A stretch of DNA of 63,214 nucleotides from Candidatus Magnetocorallium paracelense (GTDB lineage Bacteria > Nitrospirota > Thermodesulfovibrionia > Thermodesulfovibrionales > Magnetobacteriaceae), in the NCBI GenBank assembly GCA_029001845.1, contig JAREWP010000032.1:1-63214 (forward strand), in the 5' to 3' direction. A program made the position numbers and the translations under genes. Under the pieces are notes generated by a model that was given only the letters and a program-made list of their open reading frames with translations, was not told where the DNA came from and did no database searches. This document shows positions 55,301-63,214 of this stretch, in pieces. Numbering within the stretch: position 1 is the stretch's first letter; each line of letters begins with the position of its first letter.

Positions 55301-58300
55301 TGGGAAGTTTCATAAAAGAAAATAAGGTTTCCATCATTTTTATAACTTCAGGGCTTTTTAACCTCATGATTGAAGAGAATATCGGAGATTTAACCACAAT
55401 AGGCCAATTGCTGACAGGCGGGGAAGTCATGTCGATCCGACACGCCCAAAAGGCATTGGACCGGCTCGGGGATTGCCGCCTTATTCATGTGTACGGACCC
55501 ACTGAAAACACAACATTTACCACTTATTGCGAACTGAGGGGGACTCAAATTCGCGGTTCCGCTTCCATCGGTAAACCGGTTACCGGTACAAAGGTATACA
55601 TTCTTGACGCCGAACTTCAACCTGTTCCCGTTGGAATGACGGGAGAGCTTTATACCGGCGGCGCCGGCTTAGCCAGGGGCTATTTAAAGAGGCCCGATTT
55701 AACGGCCGCACAATTTATTCCCAATCCATTCGCTTCGGTTCCTGGAGAAAGGCTTTATAAAACCGGTGATTTGGCCCGTTTTCTGCCCAACGGGAATATA
55801 GAATTTATAGGCCGAAGGGATAACCAGGTTAAGATTCGGGGTTTCCGTATCGAACTTGACGAGGTGGAATCAAATATAAGACTCCATCCAACCGTGCGCG
55901 ACACCGCCGTTGTGATCCATAAAAGAAATCAAAGGGAAAAACTATTGGCCGCTTATATTGTTCCCGGACAGGGTTTTGACGTGACTCAATTAAAAGCGTT
56001 TCTAAAAAACAAACTGCCCGATTATATGATGCCCTCGGCTTTTAAAACCATTGAGAAATTGCCCCTTAAGGCCAATGGTAAGGTGGACCGCCGGAGGCTT
56101 TCGGAAACTCTTCCCGATTTTTCACTGCCCCGGGAAAACTATGAACAACCCTCAACCCCTGAAGAAGAAATCGTCGCGCAAATCTGGGCTGAAATCCTGC
56201 ACGTCCAACGCGTCGGACGGCGCGACAACTTCTTTGAACTGGGCGGCCACTCATTGCTTGCAACTCAGGCAATATCAAGAATGCGAAACATATTTAAAAT
56301 GGAACTGCCCTTAAGACGTCTCTTTGAAAGCCCCACACTTGAGGAATTTTGCCGTGGAATTTTAATCGGAGAGACCCGGATCGAGAGTGAAGAGCTGAAA
56401 CCTTTAGAGCGACTCGGAGAATTTCCCCTTTCATTTGCCCAGGAGAGGCTGTGGTTTTTAGACAGGTTAGTACCGGACAGCCCTTTCTACAATATCTCAC
56501 GCTCCCTTGTCCTGAAAGGAGAGCTAAAGGCAGATATCCTGGAGAAAACGTTACAGGCCCTTGTCAATCGCCACGAGACGCTTCGCACCTCATTTGCCTT
56601 AGACGCCAAAGGCAACCCGTTACAAATTATAGAACCGGAATTGAAGCTGGAAATACCGATTATCGACTTAACGGGTTTCTCCGGCAGTCAACAGTACGAT
56701 GAAGTAAAAAAACTGGCAAAGGAAAACGAAAAAAAGATATTTGATCTGACAAAAGCGCCTTTGATAAGGGCTTCGCTTGTAAAACTGTCGAAAACCGAAC
56801 ACCTTCTTTTAACAACAATACACCACATCATATCGGACGGTTGGTCGATTGGCGTTTTTAATAAAGAAGCCACGGCCCTCTACAACGCCTATTGTTCCGG
56901 AAAAGAATCCCCCCTGTCCGGGCTTGAGATACAATACGCCGACTTCAGCACCTGGCAGCGCCGTTGGCTTGGCAAAGGTATTTATGACGCACAACTGAAA
57001 TATTGGAAAAAACAGTTAAAGGGCCTGCCCCTTTTACATCTGATTACCGATAAACCCAGACCCGCCGTTGCAACGTATAACGGCGCAATTAAAGAAATTG
57101 AGATACCTTCTGATGTAACAAAGGCATTGAAGGAATTGAGTCTGCAGTCCTCGACAAGCCTGTTTATGACGCTCATGGCCGGATTAACGGTAGTTTTTAA
57201 CAGATACACCGGCCTGGACGACATCGTTTTGGGATCACCCATTGCAAACAGGGTTCGCAGGGAGCTTGAGCCCTTAATAGGCTTTTTTGTAAACACCCTT
57301 GTTATGCGGTGCGATTTGTCGGGCGATCCAAAATTTGGCGAACTGATGAACAGGGTGCGTAAAACGGCGCTGGAGGCCTATGAAAATCAGGATTTGCCCT
57401 TTGAACATCTCGTTGAGGAACTTCAACCTGAAAGAGATATGAGCCGCAATCCATTGGTACAGGTAATCTTTGCCCTGCAAAACGCACCTATGAAAGAGAT
57501 CGATTTTGACAATGTAAAAATAGAACCATTGAGGAATGAAACCTACATGGTGCGATGCGATATGGAATTCCATCTCTTTGAAACCGGCGATTCAGTTAAA
57601 GGTTATCTATTGTACAATACCGATCTCTTTGAAGCTTCAACCATTGTACGCATACTCTCACATTATCGAAACATTCTCAAAGAAGCGGCGGATAATCCCC
57701 ATAAAAAAATATCAGCTTACGAAATCATCGATAGTTTAGAGAAAGGCAAACTGCTTTTTGACTGGAACCGTACAGAAACAAATTATGAAAAAGATAAGAC
57801 CATTGCAGATTTATTTGAAGATCAAGCTGCACGTGCTCCTGACGCCGTTGCCCTTGTCTATGAAAAGGAGCAGCTCACGTATAAAGAGTTAGACTCCGAA
57901 TCGTCTAAGCTTGCCGGGTACTTGCAGGAAATCGGCGTAAGGCCGGACGTTGTGGTTGCCATTTGCATGGAACGTTCCTTTGAAATGATCATAGGAGTTT
58001 TAGGTGTTCTTAGGGCCGGCGGTGCATATCTTCCCCTTGACCCTGAATACCCTGAGCAGAGATTGGAATATATGCTGAATGACTCCGGGGCCGGGGTGTT
58101 GTTAACAAACTCGGGTTTAGCCGGAAGACTGCCCGCAGCATCGGCAAAAAAGGTATATATAGACAAAATACGGGTGGAGTTGGAAAAACGAAGCGCTCAA
58201 AATCTTGTACGCAATGCAGCACTTGATAATCTGGCCTATGTGATTTATACATCCGGTTCCACTGGAAGGCCGAAAGGTGTTATGGTGGGACACCGTGGTC

Positions 58301-61300
58301 TGATGAGTCTGCTTACGTCGAATATGAAAGCCTATCATCTTGAGCCGGACGACCGCGTACTGCTGTTTGCCTCTTTCAGTTTTGACGCTTCTGTCTGCGA
58401 CATTGCATTTACGTTAACAAAGGGGGCCTCGCTTCAATTAATATCCGCCGAGAAATTAGTACCTGACGAGAATTTTATTGATCTAATAAATGATTGTTCC
58501 ATCACCTACGCAGGTTTAACCCCTTCTTTCCTGGCTGCTCTACCTCAAAAAGAAACGCCCTCTTTAAAAAAGATCATCGTCGCCGGAGAAGCATGCACCC
58601 GGGAGTTGGCAGCAAAATGGTCGAAAGGTCGTACATTTATCAACGCTTACGGCCCCACCGAATCTACGGTTTGCGCCGCTTTAACCGAATGCGAAGATAA
58701 CGGTAAGCCGCCGACCATCGGCAAGCCCATACCCAACACGCAAATCTATATTTTAGACCGCAATCTCGATGTCGTCCCAATCGGCGTACCGGGCGAACTG
58801 CACATTGGGGGCGAAAGCACGGCCCGCGGATACATGAACCGGCCCGGACTGACGGCCGAAAAATTTATTCCAAATCCTTTTAACCACAATCCCGGGGCCA
58901 GACTTTATAAAACAGGCGATCTGGCCCGCTATCTGGACGATGGAAACATCGAATTCCTCGGCCGCATGGACAATCAGGTAAAAATCCGGGGGTTCCGCAT
59001 TGAATTAGGTGAGATCGAATCCCTGTTGTCCGGACTGCCGGAAGTACAAAAAAGCGTAGTAGTGGATCACAAAGATTCCATGGGCAATAAAAAGCTGACC
59101 GCCTATGTTGTACCGGATTATAAAGGTATGGAATCTCAGGCTGAAAAAGAGGAACACCGAAGCGATATGGTTTCAGAGTGGCGGACCATTTACGACGAAA
59201 ATTACAGCCGAACCGCTGAAATGGAAAAATCACTTTTTACCGGCTGGAACAGCAGTTATACCGGCGAACCGTTAGATGAAAAAGATATGCTTCAGTGGGT
59301 TGAAAACACGACCTCCCAAATACTCTCCCTTAAACCAAAGAATCTGCTTGAAATAGGATGCGGTCTCGGCTTGCTTTTAAGAGAAATCGCCCCAAAGTGT
59401 CAAACCTATGTTGGAACAGATTTTTCAAAACCTGTTATTGATTATCTAAGCAATATGCTTAAGAAGAACACCGCTTTATCAAAGGTTAAGCTTTTAAACC
59501 GTGGGGCCCATAACTTTGAAGGAATTGAAGACGAATCCTTTGACGTTATCGTACTAAACTCGGTTGTTCAGTATTTTCCCGATGCAGACTATCTTTTAAA
59601 GGTATTGGCAGACTCCGTAAAGAAACTGAAACCCGGGGGCTGCCTGTTTATAGGAGACCTTCGCAACTATGCCATGTTAAAAGCATTTCACGCATCCCTA
59701 CAGTTGTTTCAGGCCGGCCCATCAACCCCGCTGAAGGAATTAAACCATAGGATTCATGAAAACATGCGAAACGAACAGGAACTGCTGATACAACCGGATT
59801 TCTTCCATGAATTGATCAAAGAGATCCCTGAACTGAATCACCTCAGGATAGAGCCGAAATTCGGAAATTACAACAATGAGTTAAGCCGGTACAGGTACGA
59901 CGTTTTTCTCTGGAAAAACATGGATGTAAGTAAAAAAACAGAGCACCCCGAATGGATCGACTGGAAGGGCATGGATATAACGCGGATTCACGATTTGCTT
60001 ACATCAAAAAAGGAAAAACCGGTGGCCCTAAAAACCATAACCAATTCACGCACAGAAGAAGACGATCGAATTCTGCACGGACTTGCAAAGGCTTTTGAAG
60101 ATGAAACCGTTATACAATTAAAGAGGAAAGCAACGGGAGTTCGGAACAAAGGCATTGAACCCGATGATTTGCGCCAAATAAGTAAAGAGCTCTCAATGTC
60201 CATTGAATTTCAGCTAAACAACGATTTCTCTTTTGACGTTGTTTTTATACCAAAGCCACTGGAAGGGAAAGTGAAATATACCCCTTGTTTTACAGAGGGA
60301 TATAAACCATTAAAATCAAGAGTAAACAACCCTGTTCACGCAAAACTGATCAGACAAATCGCACCAAAGCTTCGTAAACGTCTAAGCGAAAAACTTCCTG
60401 ACTATATGATTCCGTCGGCTTTTGTATTGATTGACTCCATACCGTTGAATCCCAACGGTAAAATAGACAAAAAAGCATTACCTGACCCGGGAAAGAGAGG
60501 AATCTCAGGTGGAACGGAACATATTGAACCGCGAAACAACATTGAAAAAAGGCTGGTTGAAATATGGCGTTCAATATTGGGCATAAATAAAATAGGAGTG
60601 AAAGACAACTTTTTTCAGTCCGGCGGACATTCCCTTCTTGCCGTCAGCCTGATTGCGAGAATTAACAAAGAGTTTAACACCGAACTGCCCCTGGCGGGCA
60701 TTTTTAAAAGCCCCACGATAGAGGATTTTACAAAACAGCTTGGGGAAAATCAAAAACCGGGCAAATGGACGCCTCTGGTTCCGGTACGTTCCGGCGTATC
60801 CAAAACACCTCTTTTCTGTTTTTATCCTGCCGGCGGCAATGTCTATTCATATAAACAATTGGGCGATCAATTGGACCATGATCAACCCTTTTATGTTTTA
60901 CAGGCTTATGGACTGGAAAAAGGCCAAACCCCTTTTAACAGAATAGAAGACATCGTGAACTATCAGCTTGACTGGATTCTGTCCGTCCAGCCTCAGGGCC
61001 CTTACTTTCTTTCAGGTTGGTCATTAGGCGGACTCCTTGCATTTGAAACTGCCCAAACATTGCTGGCAATGGGCCACAAGATAGCGCTGCTGGCCCTGTT
61101 TGACAGTTCCGCCAGAAAACCCGATGAATTTTTCAAACTCGCTAAAGCTGACAATGCGGGATTTATGGCAGGTCTCTATGCGGAATTTTTAACGTTACCG
61201 GTAGACAAACTGCGAACAATGAATGAAGAGGAACAAAATCTTTATATCGTAAATGAACTGAAACAAGCGGGATTAGTGTCCGATGATTTTGATTATGAAC

Positions 61301-61581
61301 AGGCCTGCAGGCTCTTTAAAGTTTACAAAAGCAATTCAAAAGCGGTTTATCAGTACAATCCCCGTCCATACCAAGGAAAGGTAACACTATTTCGTCCCGT
61401 AAAAAAATCTCTCTCCGCTTTTCAATACACTCAGAGCAAAACACAGGGCTGGGGCGAATTTGCCGTTGAAGGAGTCGACGTACACTTCGTTCCCGGAACC
61501 CACGAAACCATGTTGAAAAACCCTAATGTTAAGGTATTGGCTGATAAGCTGAAACAGTGTATGAGAGAGGCCGGGCGGTAA
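49330..61581 (+). CDS. Hybrid trans-AT-like PKS-NRPS (KS-DH-KR-ACP-C-A-PCP-C-A(nMT)-PCP-TE)
   Basis: A 4083-aa megasynthase. KS 20-450: C193, H325, H365. No acyltransferase follows; a post-AT-type linker leads directly to DH (H512 in HRIGGEPCMP, D681). KR about 955-1150: TGGLGGIG 962-969, Y1119. ACP serine S1262. C1: HHIAADA 1444-1450. A1 about 1810-2260: YTSGSTGEPKG 1917-1927, K2251. PCP S2308. C2: HHIISDG 2498-2504. A2 about 2820-3720 with an N-methyltransferase insert (EIGCGLG 3341-3347), K3711. PCP S3768. TE: S3898, D3925, H4058. A malonyl-type unit would be supplied by an AT in trans. Predicted product: acyl-aa-N-methyl-aa released by the TE. The ATG at 49330 has no clear ribosome site. 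Confidence 0.93.
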   Translation: MKKLLNIQPTTSLTIKETSTNDIAIIGIGLKLADYENHDDFWADLILAVDRIRTIPEQRRKDADAIIRFKGGMPGNIRYREMAYLDRIDEFDCRFFNISPKEAELMSPDQRLFMQTAWKALEDAGYGDAKLKGAKVGVFMGMGSANEYAELARQICRDDEIRALLSNVPSNTAARLSYILNWRGPALMVDTACSSSLVAVHLACRALRANECKLALAGTVKTVILPGEREKIEIESPDNRTRTFDDASAGTGAGEGVLAILLKPLERAIHDEDPIYAVIKGSAVNHDGSSAGMTVPNAEAQAELIDLAWKEARIDPQTVRFIEAHGTATRLGDTIEIEGITKAFVKYTDEKQFCAVGSVKSNFGHLDNAAGLIGLVKAALSLQKRKYPPLVHFNKPNRNIPFKDSPVFPAAELVELYDAKGVIRCGVSAFGLSGINCHLVMQEPPSIKRTINTPKRFHLFERKRHWFKLPSRPYEKDPGSFVFIRQQLAEMPDRIVYRAGLDHELDWLLNEHRIGGEPCMPGAAYFQLFMEAANKQGRNGVIEAENLLWENLLTITPEELRTSNNKTTIILEDKNKNLSLSIVRKQPNGVWTQYASARIKAAAQQKTNLLDIDEIKDRCIKKTKEGKTSPNTEQTLVNTGERWNCKKDIWENEKERLQLIRLHDDFKNDLDRFDYHPPMLDAALSSGLREPGFIPMSCGRARLYGPVTNEIYSYIKTPEIKSSEILTYDVVITNGDGKIIAEFNDLTFKRVQREWPLFDVTWIQEKTRISHTPEGLCVIGENESLKSPDTFEIPRTDDERLALIHRLEKLKPAGIIYAPPVQDRPCASLEDIDARLESGIYNLFRFVKSMINHKYPHMLQIVAVGNNTYPVTGKETFLHPENAALEGLTKVINRECDNIACKYIDIDESTTLRDIVSEFAGAFDSAPSVAFRNGVRYIKDYKQIQAIEPKIKIKDQGVYLITGGLGGIGIEIAKYLSGQNRVKLALIGRTGLPTRETWSETVKEESKEAGKIRSLLEIEQKGSEVLVLSADVSNPDQMEKAVSGVRENFGSIDGVIHCAGIAGQGFIFRKNDGDFINVLKPKVQGAWILDQITRRDDPDFFILSSSLTALTGAPGQSDYTAANSFLDAFSDFRNKEGGKTLSINWPPWKETGMAFDWGVDQTGYAVKTRDATSALNKLLSYDGPRAVMIPPGMHIKEILQYSDTNACSESVTVEKNNDVTLSGRDNGIYSDLEKTIAQVWCEVLGHREISIKDDYYELGGDSLDANKIRDKIGEKLNIKASIEDIFNYTTLEAYASFLETKHRPDQAPAQINPIGKHPFYEASAAQRRLYIIWELAKESTGYNLPCILYIKNRVDAAQLKTAFEKLIARHESLRTSFKMDEDRLVQVVPDHVDFVLTETIIHTSGIEAYARKYIKPFDLVKAPLIRAELVTLETGEKLLFIDVHHIAADALSLQIIFNELNLLYKNEDLPELKIQYKDFAHWQNRFFESKEFQSHEAYWLNQFEKDIPTLEFPYDFHRPSMITYEGAVTKFTVDKELFLKVRRFSAGNETTPFMVFLTAFFILFHKYSRQRDIIIAIAVLGRNIPEVQNMVGMFINHLAIRANPEADKSIKEFLEEVKQLTVNAYAHQDYPFDRLIQKLNLPRDMSREPLTGITFSYMNFEKTAPDMTGLRLRPYEGIVKDSSKFDISIFATEFDDSVVFAVEYYSALFSAETMELLGSRFLRTLEELAVREDATIGGIDFLLKGEREEILQGFNHNALELPTDKCIQELFEEQAEKRPDAAALIFNHSEMTYHELNSLANRTARYLKRMGVGPETIVGVYMERSLEMVTAVLGILKAGGAYLPLDIDFPKERLTFMIINAGASHLMTVSKLKENLPETKAKTVYIDKEILAKKPGEPDLENPVCETKPSNLACVMYTSGSTGEPKGTCVLQRSVVRLINNPNYASLQPDDVFIQMSPFAFDASTFEIWGSLLNGAALVILPPYKHSLGELGSFIKENKVSIIFITSGLFNLMIEENIGDLTTIGQLLTGGEVMSIRHAQKALDRLGDCRLIHVYGPTENTTFTTYCELRGTQIRGSASIGKPVTGTKVYILDAELQPVPVGMTGELYTGGAGLARGYLKRPDLTAAQFIPNPFASVPGERLYKTGDLARFLPNGNIEFIGRRDNQVKIRGFRIELDEVESNIRLHPTVRDTAVVIHKRNQREKLLAAYIVPGQGFDVTQLKAFLKNKLPDYMMPSAFKTIEKLPLKANGKVDRRRLSETLPDFSLPRENYEQPSTPEEEIVAQIWAEILHVQRVGRRDNFFELGGHSLLATQAISRMRNIFKMELPLRRLFESPTLEEFCRGILIGETRIESEELKPLERLGEFPLSFAQERLWFLDRLVPDSPFYNISRSLVLKGELKADILEKTLQALVNRHETLRTSFALDAKGNPLQIIEPELKLEIPIIDLTGFSGSQQYDEVKKLAKENEKKIFDLTKAPLIRASLVKLSKTEHLLLTTIHHIISDGWSIGVFNKEATALYNAYCSGKESPLSGLEIQYADFSTWQRRWLGKGIYDAQLKYWKKQLKGLPLLHLITDKPRPAVATYNGAIKEIEIPSDVTKALKELSLQSSTSLFMTLMAGLTVVFNRYTGLDDIVLGSPIANRVRRELEPLIGFFVNTLVMRCDLSGDPKFGELMNRVRKTALEAYENQDLPFEHLVEELQPERDMSRNPLVQVIFALQNAPMKEIDFDNVKIEPLRNETYMVRCDMEFHLFETGDSVKGYLLYNTDLFEASTIVRILSHYRNILKEAADNPHKKISAYEIIDSLEKGKLLFDWNRTETNYEKDKTIADLFEDQAARAPDAVALVYEKEQLTYKELDSESSKLAGYLQEIGVRPDVVVAICMERSFEMIIGVLGVLRAGGAYLPLDPEYPEQRLEYMLNDSGAGVLLTNSGLAGRLPAASAKKVYIDKIRVELEKRSAQNLVRNAALDNLAYVIYTSGSTGRPKGVMVGHRGLMSLLTSNMKAYHLEPDDRVLLFASFSFDASVCDIAFTLTKGASLQLISAEKLVPDENFIDLINDCSITYAGLTPSFLAALPQKETPSLKKIIVAGEACTRELAAKWSKGRTFINAYGPTESTVCAALTECEDNGKPPTIGKPIPNTQIYILDRNLDVVPIGVPGELHIGGESTARGYMNRPGLTAEKFIPNPFNHNPGARLYKTGDLARYLDDGNIEFLGRMDNQVKIRGFRIELGEIESLLSGLPEVQKSVVVDHKDSMGNKKLTAYVVPDYKGMESQAEKEEHRSDMVSEWRTIYDENYSRTAEMEKSLFTGWNSSYTGEPLDEKDMLQWVENTTSQILSLKPKNLLEIGCGLGLLLREIAPKCQTYVGTDFSKPVIDYLSNMLKKNTALSKVKLLNRGAHNFEGIEDESFDVIVLNSVVQYFPDADYLLKVLADSVKKLKPGGCLFIGDLRNYAMLKAFHASLQLFQAGPSTPLKELNHRIHENMRNEQELLIQPDFFHELIKEIPELNHLRIEPKFGNYNNELSRYRYDVFLWKNMDVSKKTEHPEWIDWKGMDITRIHDLLTSKKEKPVALKTITNSRTEEDDRILHGLAKAFEDETVIQLKRKATGVRNKGIEPDDLRQISKELSMSIEFQLNNDFSFDVVFIPKPLEGKVKYTPCFTEGYKPLKSRVNNPVHAKLIRQIAPKLRKRLSEKLPDYMIPSAFVLIDSIPLNPNGKIDKKALPDPGKRGISGGTEHIEPRNNIEKRLVEIWRSILGINKIGVKDNFFQSGGHSLLAVSLIARINKEFNTELPLAGIFKSPTIEDFTKQLGENQKPGKWTPLVPVRSGVSKTPLFCFYPAGGNVYSYKQLGDQLDHDQPFYVLQAYGLEKGQTPFNRIEDIVNYQLDWILSVQPQGPYFLSGWSLGGLLAFETAQTLLAMGHKIALLALFDSSARKPDEFFKLAKADNAGFMAGLYAEFLTLPVDKLRTMNEEEQNLYIVNELKQAGLVSDDFDYEQACRLFKVYKSNSKAVYQYNPRPYQGKVTLFRPVKKSLSAFQYTQSKTQGWGEFAVEGVDVHFVPGTHETMLKNPNVKVLADKLKQCMREAGR

Positions 61582-61823
61582 AAAATAATTGGAGCTCCAT
61601 TATTCGTTCTTACTCAGCTTTTTCCCTTCTTTTTCACTTATATAGTTAAATTTATATTGACAGATACGTCATGTTTATCATAGTATAAGAGGTTACTGCT
61701 TATATTAATTTGTTAATCACCATCTATTACTTAAATAAAAAGCCTGGTTAAACAAAGTTCATACCAGGAGTATGGAAGAAAATTTTTAAACAGACCTCTG
61801 ATCTCTGTAAACTGTTATATTGA
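61582..61823. other. Spacer after the PKS-NRPS with a short palindrome
   Basis: AATAATTGGAGCTCCATTATT (near 61585-61605) is a near-perfect palindrome just after the stop. It lacks a following T run, so I do not call it a terminator. The rest is AT-rich without a gene. Confidence 0.5.
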
Positions 61824-62162
61824 ATGAAAGTATTAAGAAGAATTCAACCAGGCAAAGCAGGCACGAAGAAATATTTAGAAGAATATGGCGAAAAATTAGT
61901 ATGTGTACGATATATCTATGACGAAGAGGAACAAACAAAAACGAAAACTATAGAGTTGGTTGTAGAGAAAAGACCTTGGCATAAAACATCCGGGAAAATA
62001 TCGGAGTCTGAAATTATGCATGTAAGAGTTAATTATAGGGAGACAGAATTAAGAAAGCAGATAAAATCTGCAGGTGGTAAGTGGAATAGAGAAGAAAAGG
62101 TATGGGAATTGAGTTATAGAGATGTTAAAGACTTAGAACTTACTGATAGAATTATTGAATAG
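61824..62162 (+). CDS. Conserved hypothetical protein (KTIELVVE family)
   Basis: A 112-aa basic protein: KVLRRIQPGKAGTKKYLEEYG, CVRYIYDEEE, KTKTIELVVEKRPWH, and VNYRETELRKQIKSAGGKWN. I recall a small family with this pattern (RVQPGxxGTKKL, VRVxYxExELRxxVKxAGGxW) in many proteobacteria, often near mobile elements, but know no function. The ATG at 61824 lacks a strong ribosome site. It lies next to the IS66 transposase gene, which fits that habit. Confidence 0.7.
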   Translation: MKVLRRIQPGKAGTKKYLEEYGEKLVCVRYIYDEEEQTKTKTIELVVEKRPWHKTSGKISESEIMHVRVNYRETELRKQIKSAGGKWNREEKVWELSYRDVKDLELTDRIIE

Positions 62163-62200
62163 TTAAAAAAAAGGTAACTACTCAGGTCAAAGAGAAGAAA

Positions 62201-63214
62201 TTAAGAAGAGGCGGGGATAAAGGGATTAGCATTCAAAGCATTAAAGACAGAAGAGAGTATATCCGGACCTTGTTTTCTGACAGTAGAGATATAACTGCGG
62301 ATACGTGCAAAATGAAGGGCGCCATTGTAAGTACGAAAGCAGCCTGAGATTTTTTGACGTACTTTAATCATGCGAATATCCTGCTCTGCCTGATTATTGG
62401 TAAAAGGAATAGTGAAATCGTGAAGAAAAGCAAGCACATAAGGCTCATATGTATCAAGGCGATGGAGAAGATTTTGAGCTTTGGTTTTCTTTGGACGACC
62501 ACGTTTTATAGGATTTGAGGCAGGAGTATTAATAACAGGATTAGCCTCATACCCTTTAGAGATAATACAGCGGTAACGATCAATGAAAGTTTTTTTGAAA
62601 TATTCAGTCAATTTCGAGTATGTCTCTTTATACTTTTGTGTAAAAGAAAGGATATTAAGCAAAAGATTACTCATGTCATCTGCCCATGGCTGATTTTGAT
62701 TTTCATGGAGAGATTGAAGTTCTCTTAAAAGATGAGCATTGCACAGTGCATGAAGAGTATCGTACTTAAGATATGGTTTCCAAAAATCGTGAATCAGGCA
62801 GCCTGTAAAACGGGGCAGGATATTAAATGAATCCATTGCATCACAGCCTCTTTTTTGGTGAATACCATAGAAGGTCAGCTTATCCGTACTTGCGGTATGC
62901 AGCCAATGAAGTTTGTTGATAATACGTATGCCTGTTTCATCAACATGAAGAAAAGGAGCAGTCAACAGTTCCTCAATAAGGGCAGTGTGGAAGGGTTGGA
63001 GGTGATCATAACATTTTTTGGTAGCCTGAAACAGTACGGCTTCACTGACAGGTTGCCCGAACAGATCATTACATAGCTGACTTATGCGCTTGGAAGGAAG
63101 AAGCTGTTGGTGATGGAGATATATAAGCAGAGATTGAAAACGAGGGCCGTATTGTGCGGGGGCGACAACAGAATCAGGAAATGACGGGCGGACTACTCTG
63201 CTGCAACACGGACA
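62201..63214 (-). mobile_element. tnpC-like: IS66-family transposase (TnpC), 5' end outside the window
   Basis: One open frame of 337 codons runs to the window edge. It starts inside a CPCC zinc-finger-like region, then FPDSVVAPAQYGPRFQSLLIYLH and LPSKRISQLCNDLFG, then the DDE region with HVDETGIRIINKLHWLHT, HDFWKPYLKYDTLHALCNAHLLREL, and the closing NNQAEQDIRMIKVRQKISGCFR. These match IS66 TnpC order. An ATG at 62965 would give only the second half, so that start is artificial. The left part of the element lies beyond 63214. GTAACTACTCAGGT near 62174, about 15 bp past the stop, may be the element's end. Confidence 0.88.

Noticed and set aside
61585-61605. Palindrome after the PKS-NRPS as an intrinsic terminator
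   Set aside because: The stem is AT-rich with a mismatch and is not followed by a T run.
62201-62965. Complete 254-aa transposase
   Set aside because: The same frame continues upstream to the window edge with IS66-like sequence, so the ATG at 62965 is internal.

Overview
The window reads as chromosomal DNA of a Gram-negative bacterium of moderate GC content. Evidence includes lipoprotein and Sec signal peptides, a sigma-54 activator, periplasmic sensors, a c-type-heme sensor kinase, a bacteriohemerythrin and a DUF1858 redox protein. A delta-proteobacterium-like (Desulfobacterota or neighbouring) anaerobe or microaerophile fits best. That placement is an inference from gene content; no rRNA, tRNA or other phylogenetic marker was recognised.

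Region 1 (1-19.7 kb) is a sensory block. Nine minus-strand genes encode six histidine kinases, two stand-alone receiver proteins and one large membrane sensor without a kinase domain, which overlaps a kinase gene by 8 bases. A divergent sigma-54 response regulator (18238) follows. Four of the kinases share one H-box type (AH(Q/H)W(K/R)QPLN), so the block looks like a paralogous expansion. Region 2 (19.7-34.8 kb) is mixed: a three-repeat lipoprotein, a Fic protein, a bacteriohemerythrin, a DUF488 protein coupled to a GT-C/TPR membrane protein, a divergent GAPDH, two exported surface proteins that share a C-terminal module, a small redox cluster (DUF1858, a 42-aa CxxC protein, DUF2892), a cold-shock protein and a TIGR00725 protein. 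Region 3 (34.8-42.6 kb) is a minus-strand run of a GT4 glycosyltransferase, a kinase, a YafQ-type toxin with a truncated antitoxin and an orphan substrate-binding protein, then a three-gene sugar/CMP-sugar operon. Region 4 (42.6-49.3 kb) holds two decayed two-component genes, a small membrane protein, an iron-sulfur-flavoprotein-like reductase, a glutaredoxin, a FabF-type ketosynthase and a TIGR01777 protein. Region 5 (49.3-61.6 kb) is one 4083-aa PKS-NRPS read as KS-DH-KR-ACP-C-A-PCP-C-A(nMT)-PCP-TE, with no acyltransferase domain. The window ends in a partial IS66-family transposase.

The intergenic spaces are full of short dispersed inverted-repeat elements. Family 1 is a 134-bp element with three complete copies, each flanked by a perfect 10-bp direct repeat. 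Family 2 (about 165 bp, CAGCTGTCAGC-type ends) supplies a stop codon to one gene and abuts the start of another. Family 3 carries a 30-bp perfect hairpin whose arms differ between copies at three positions, each matched by the complementary change, around a nearly invariant 26-nt loop. Families 4 to 6 have fewer copies. These elements, the pseudogenes and the IS66 gene indicate a genome reshaped by small mobile or structured repeats. The most distinctive items are the covarying hairpin family, the 134-bp element, the AT-less PKS-NRPS and the truncated-antitoxin/YafQ pair.
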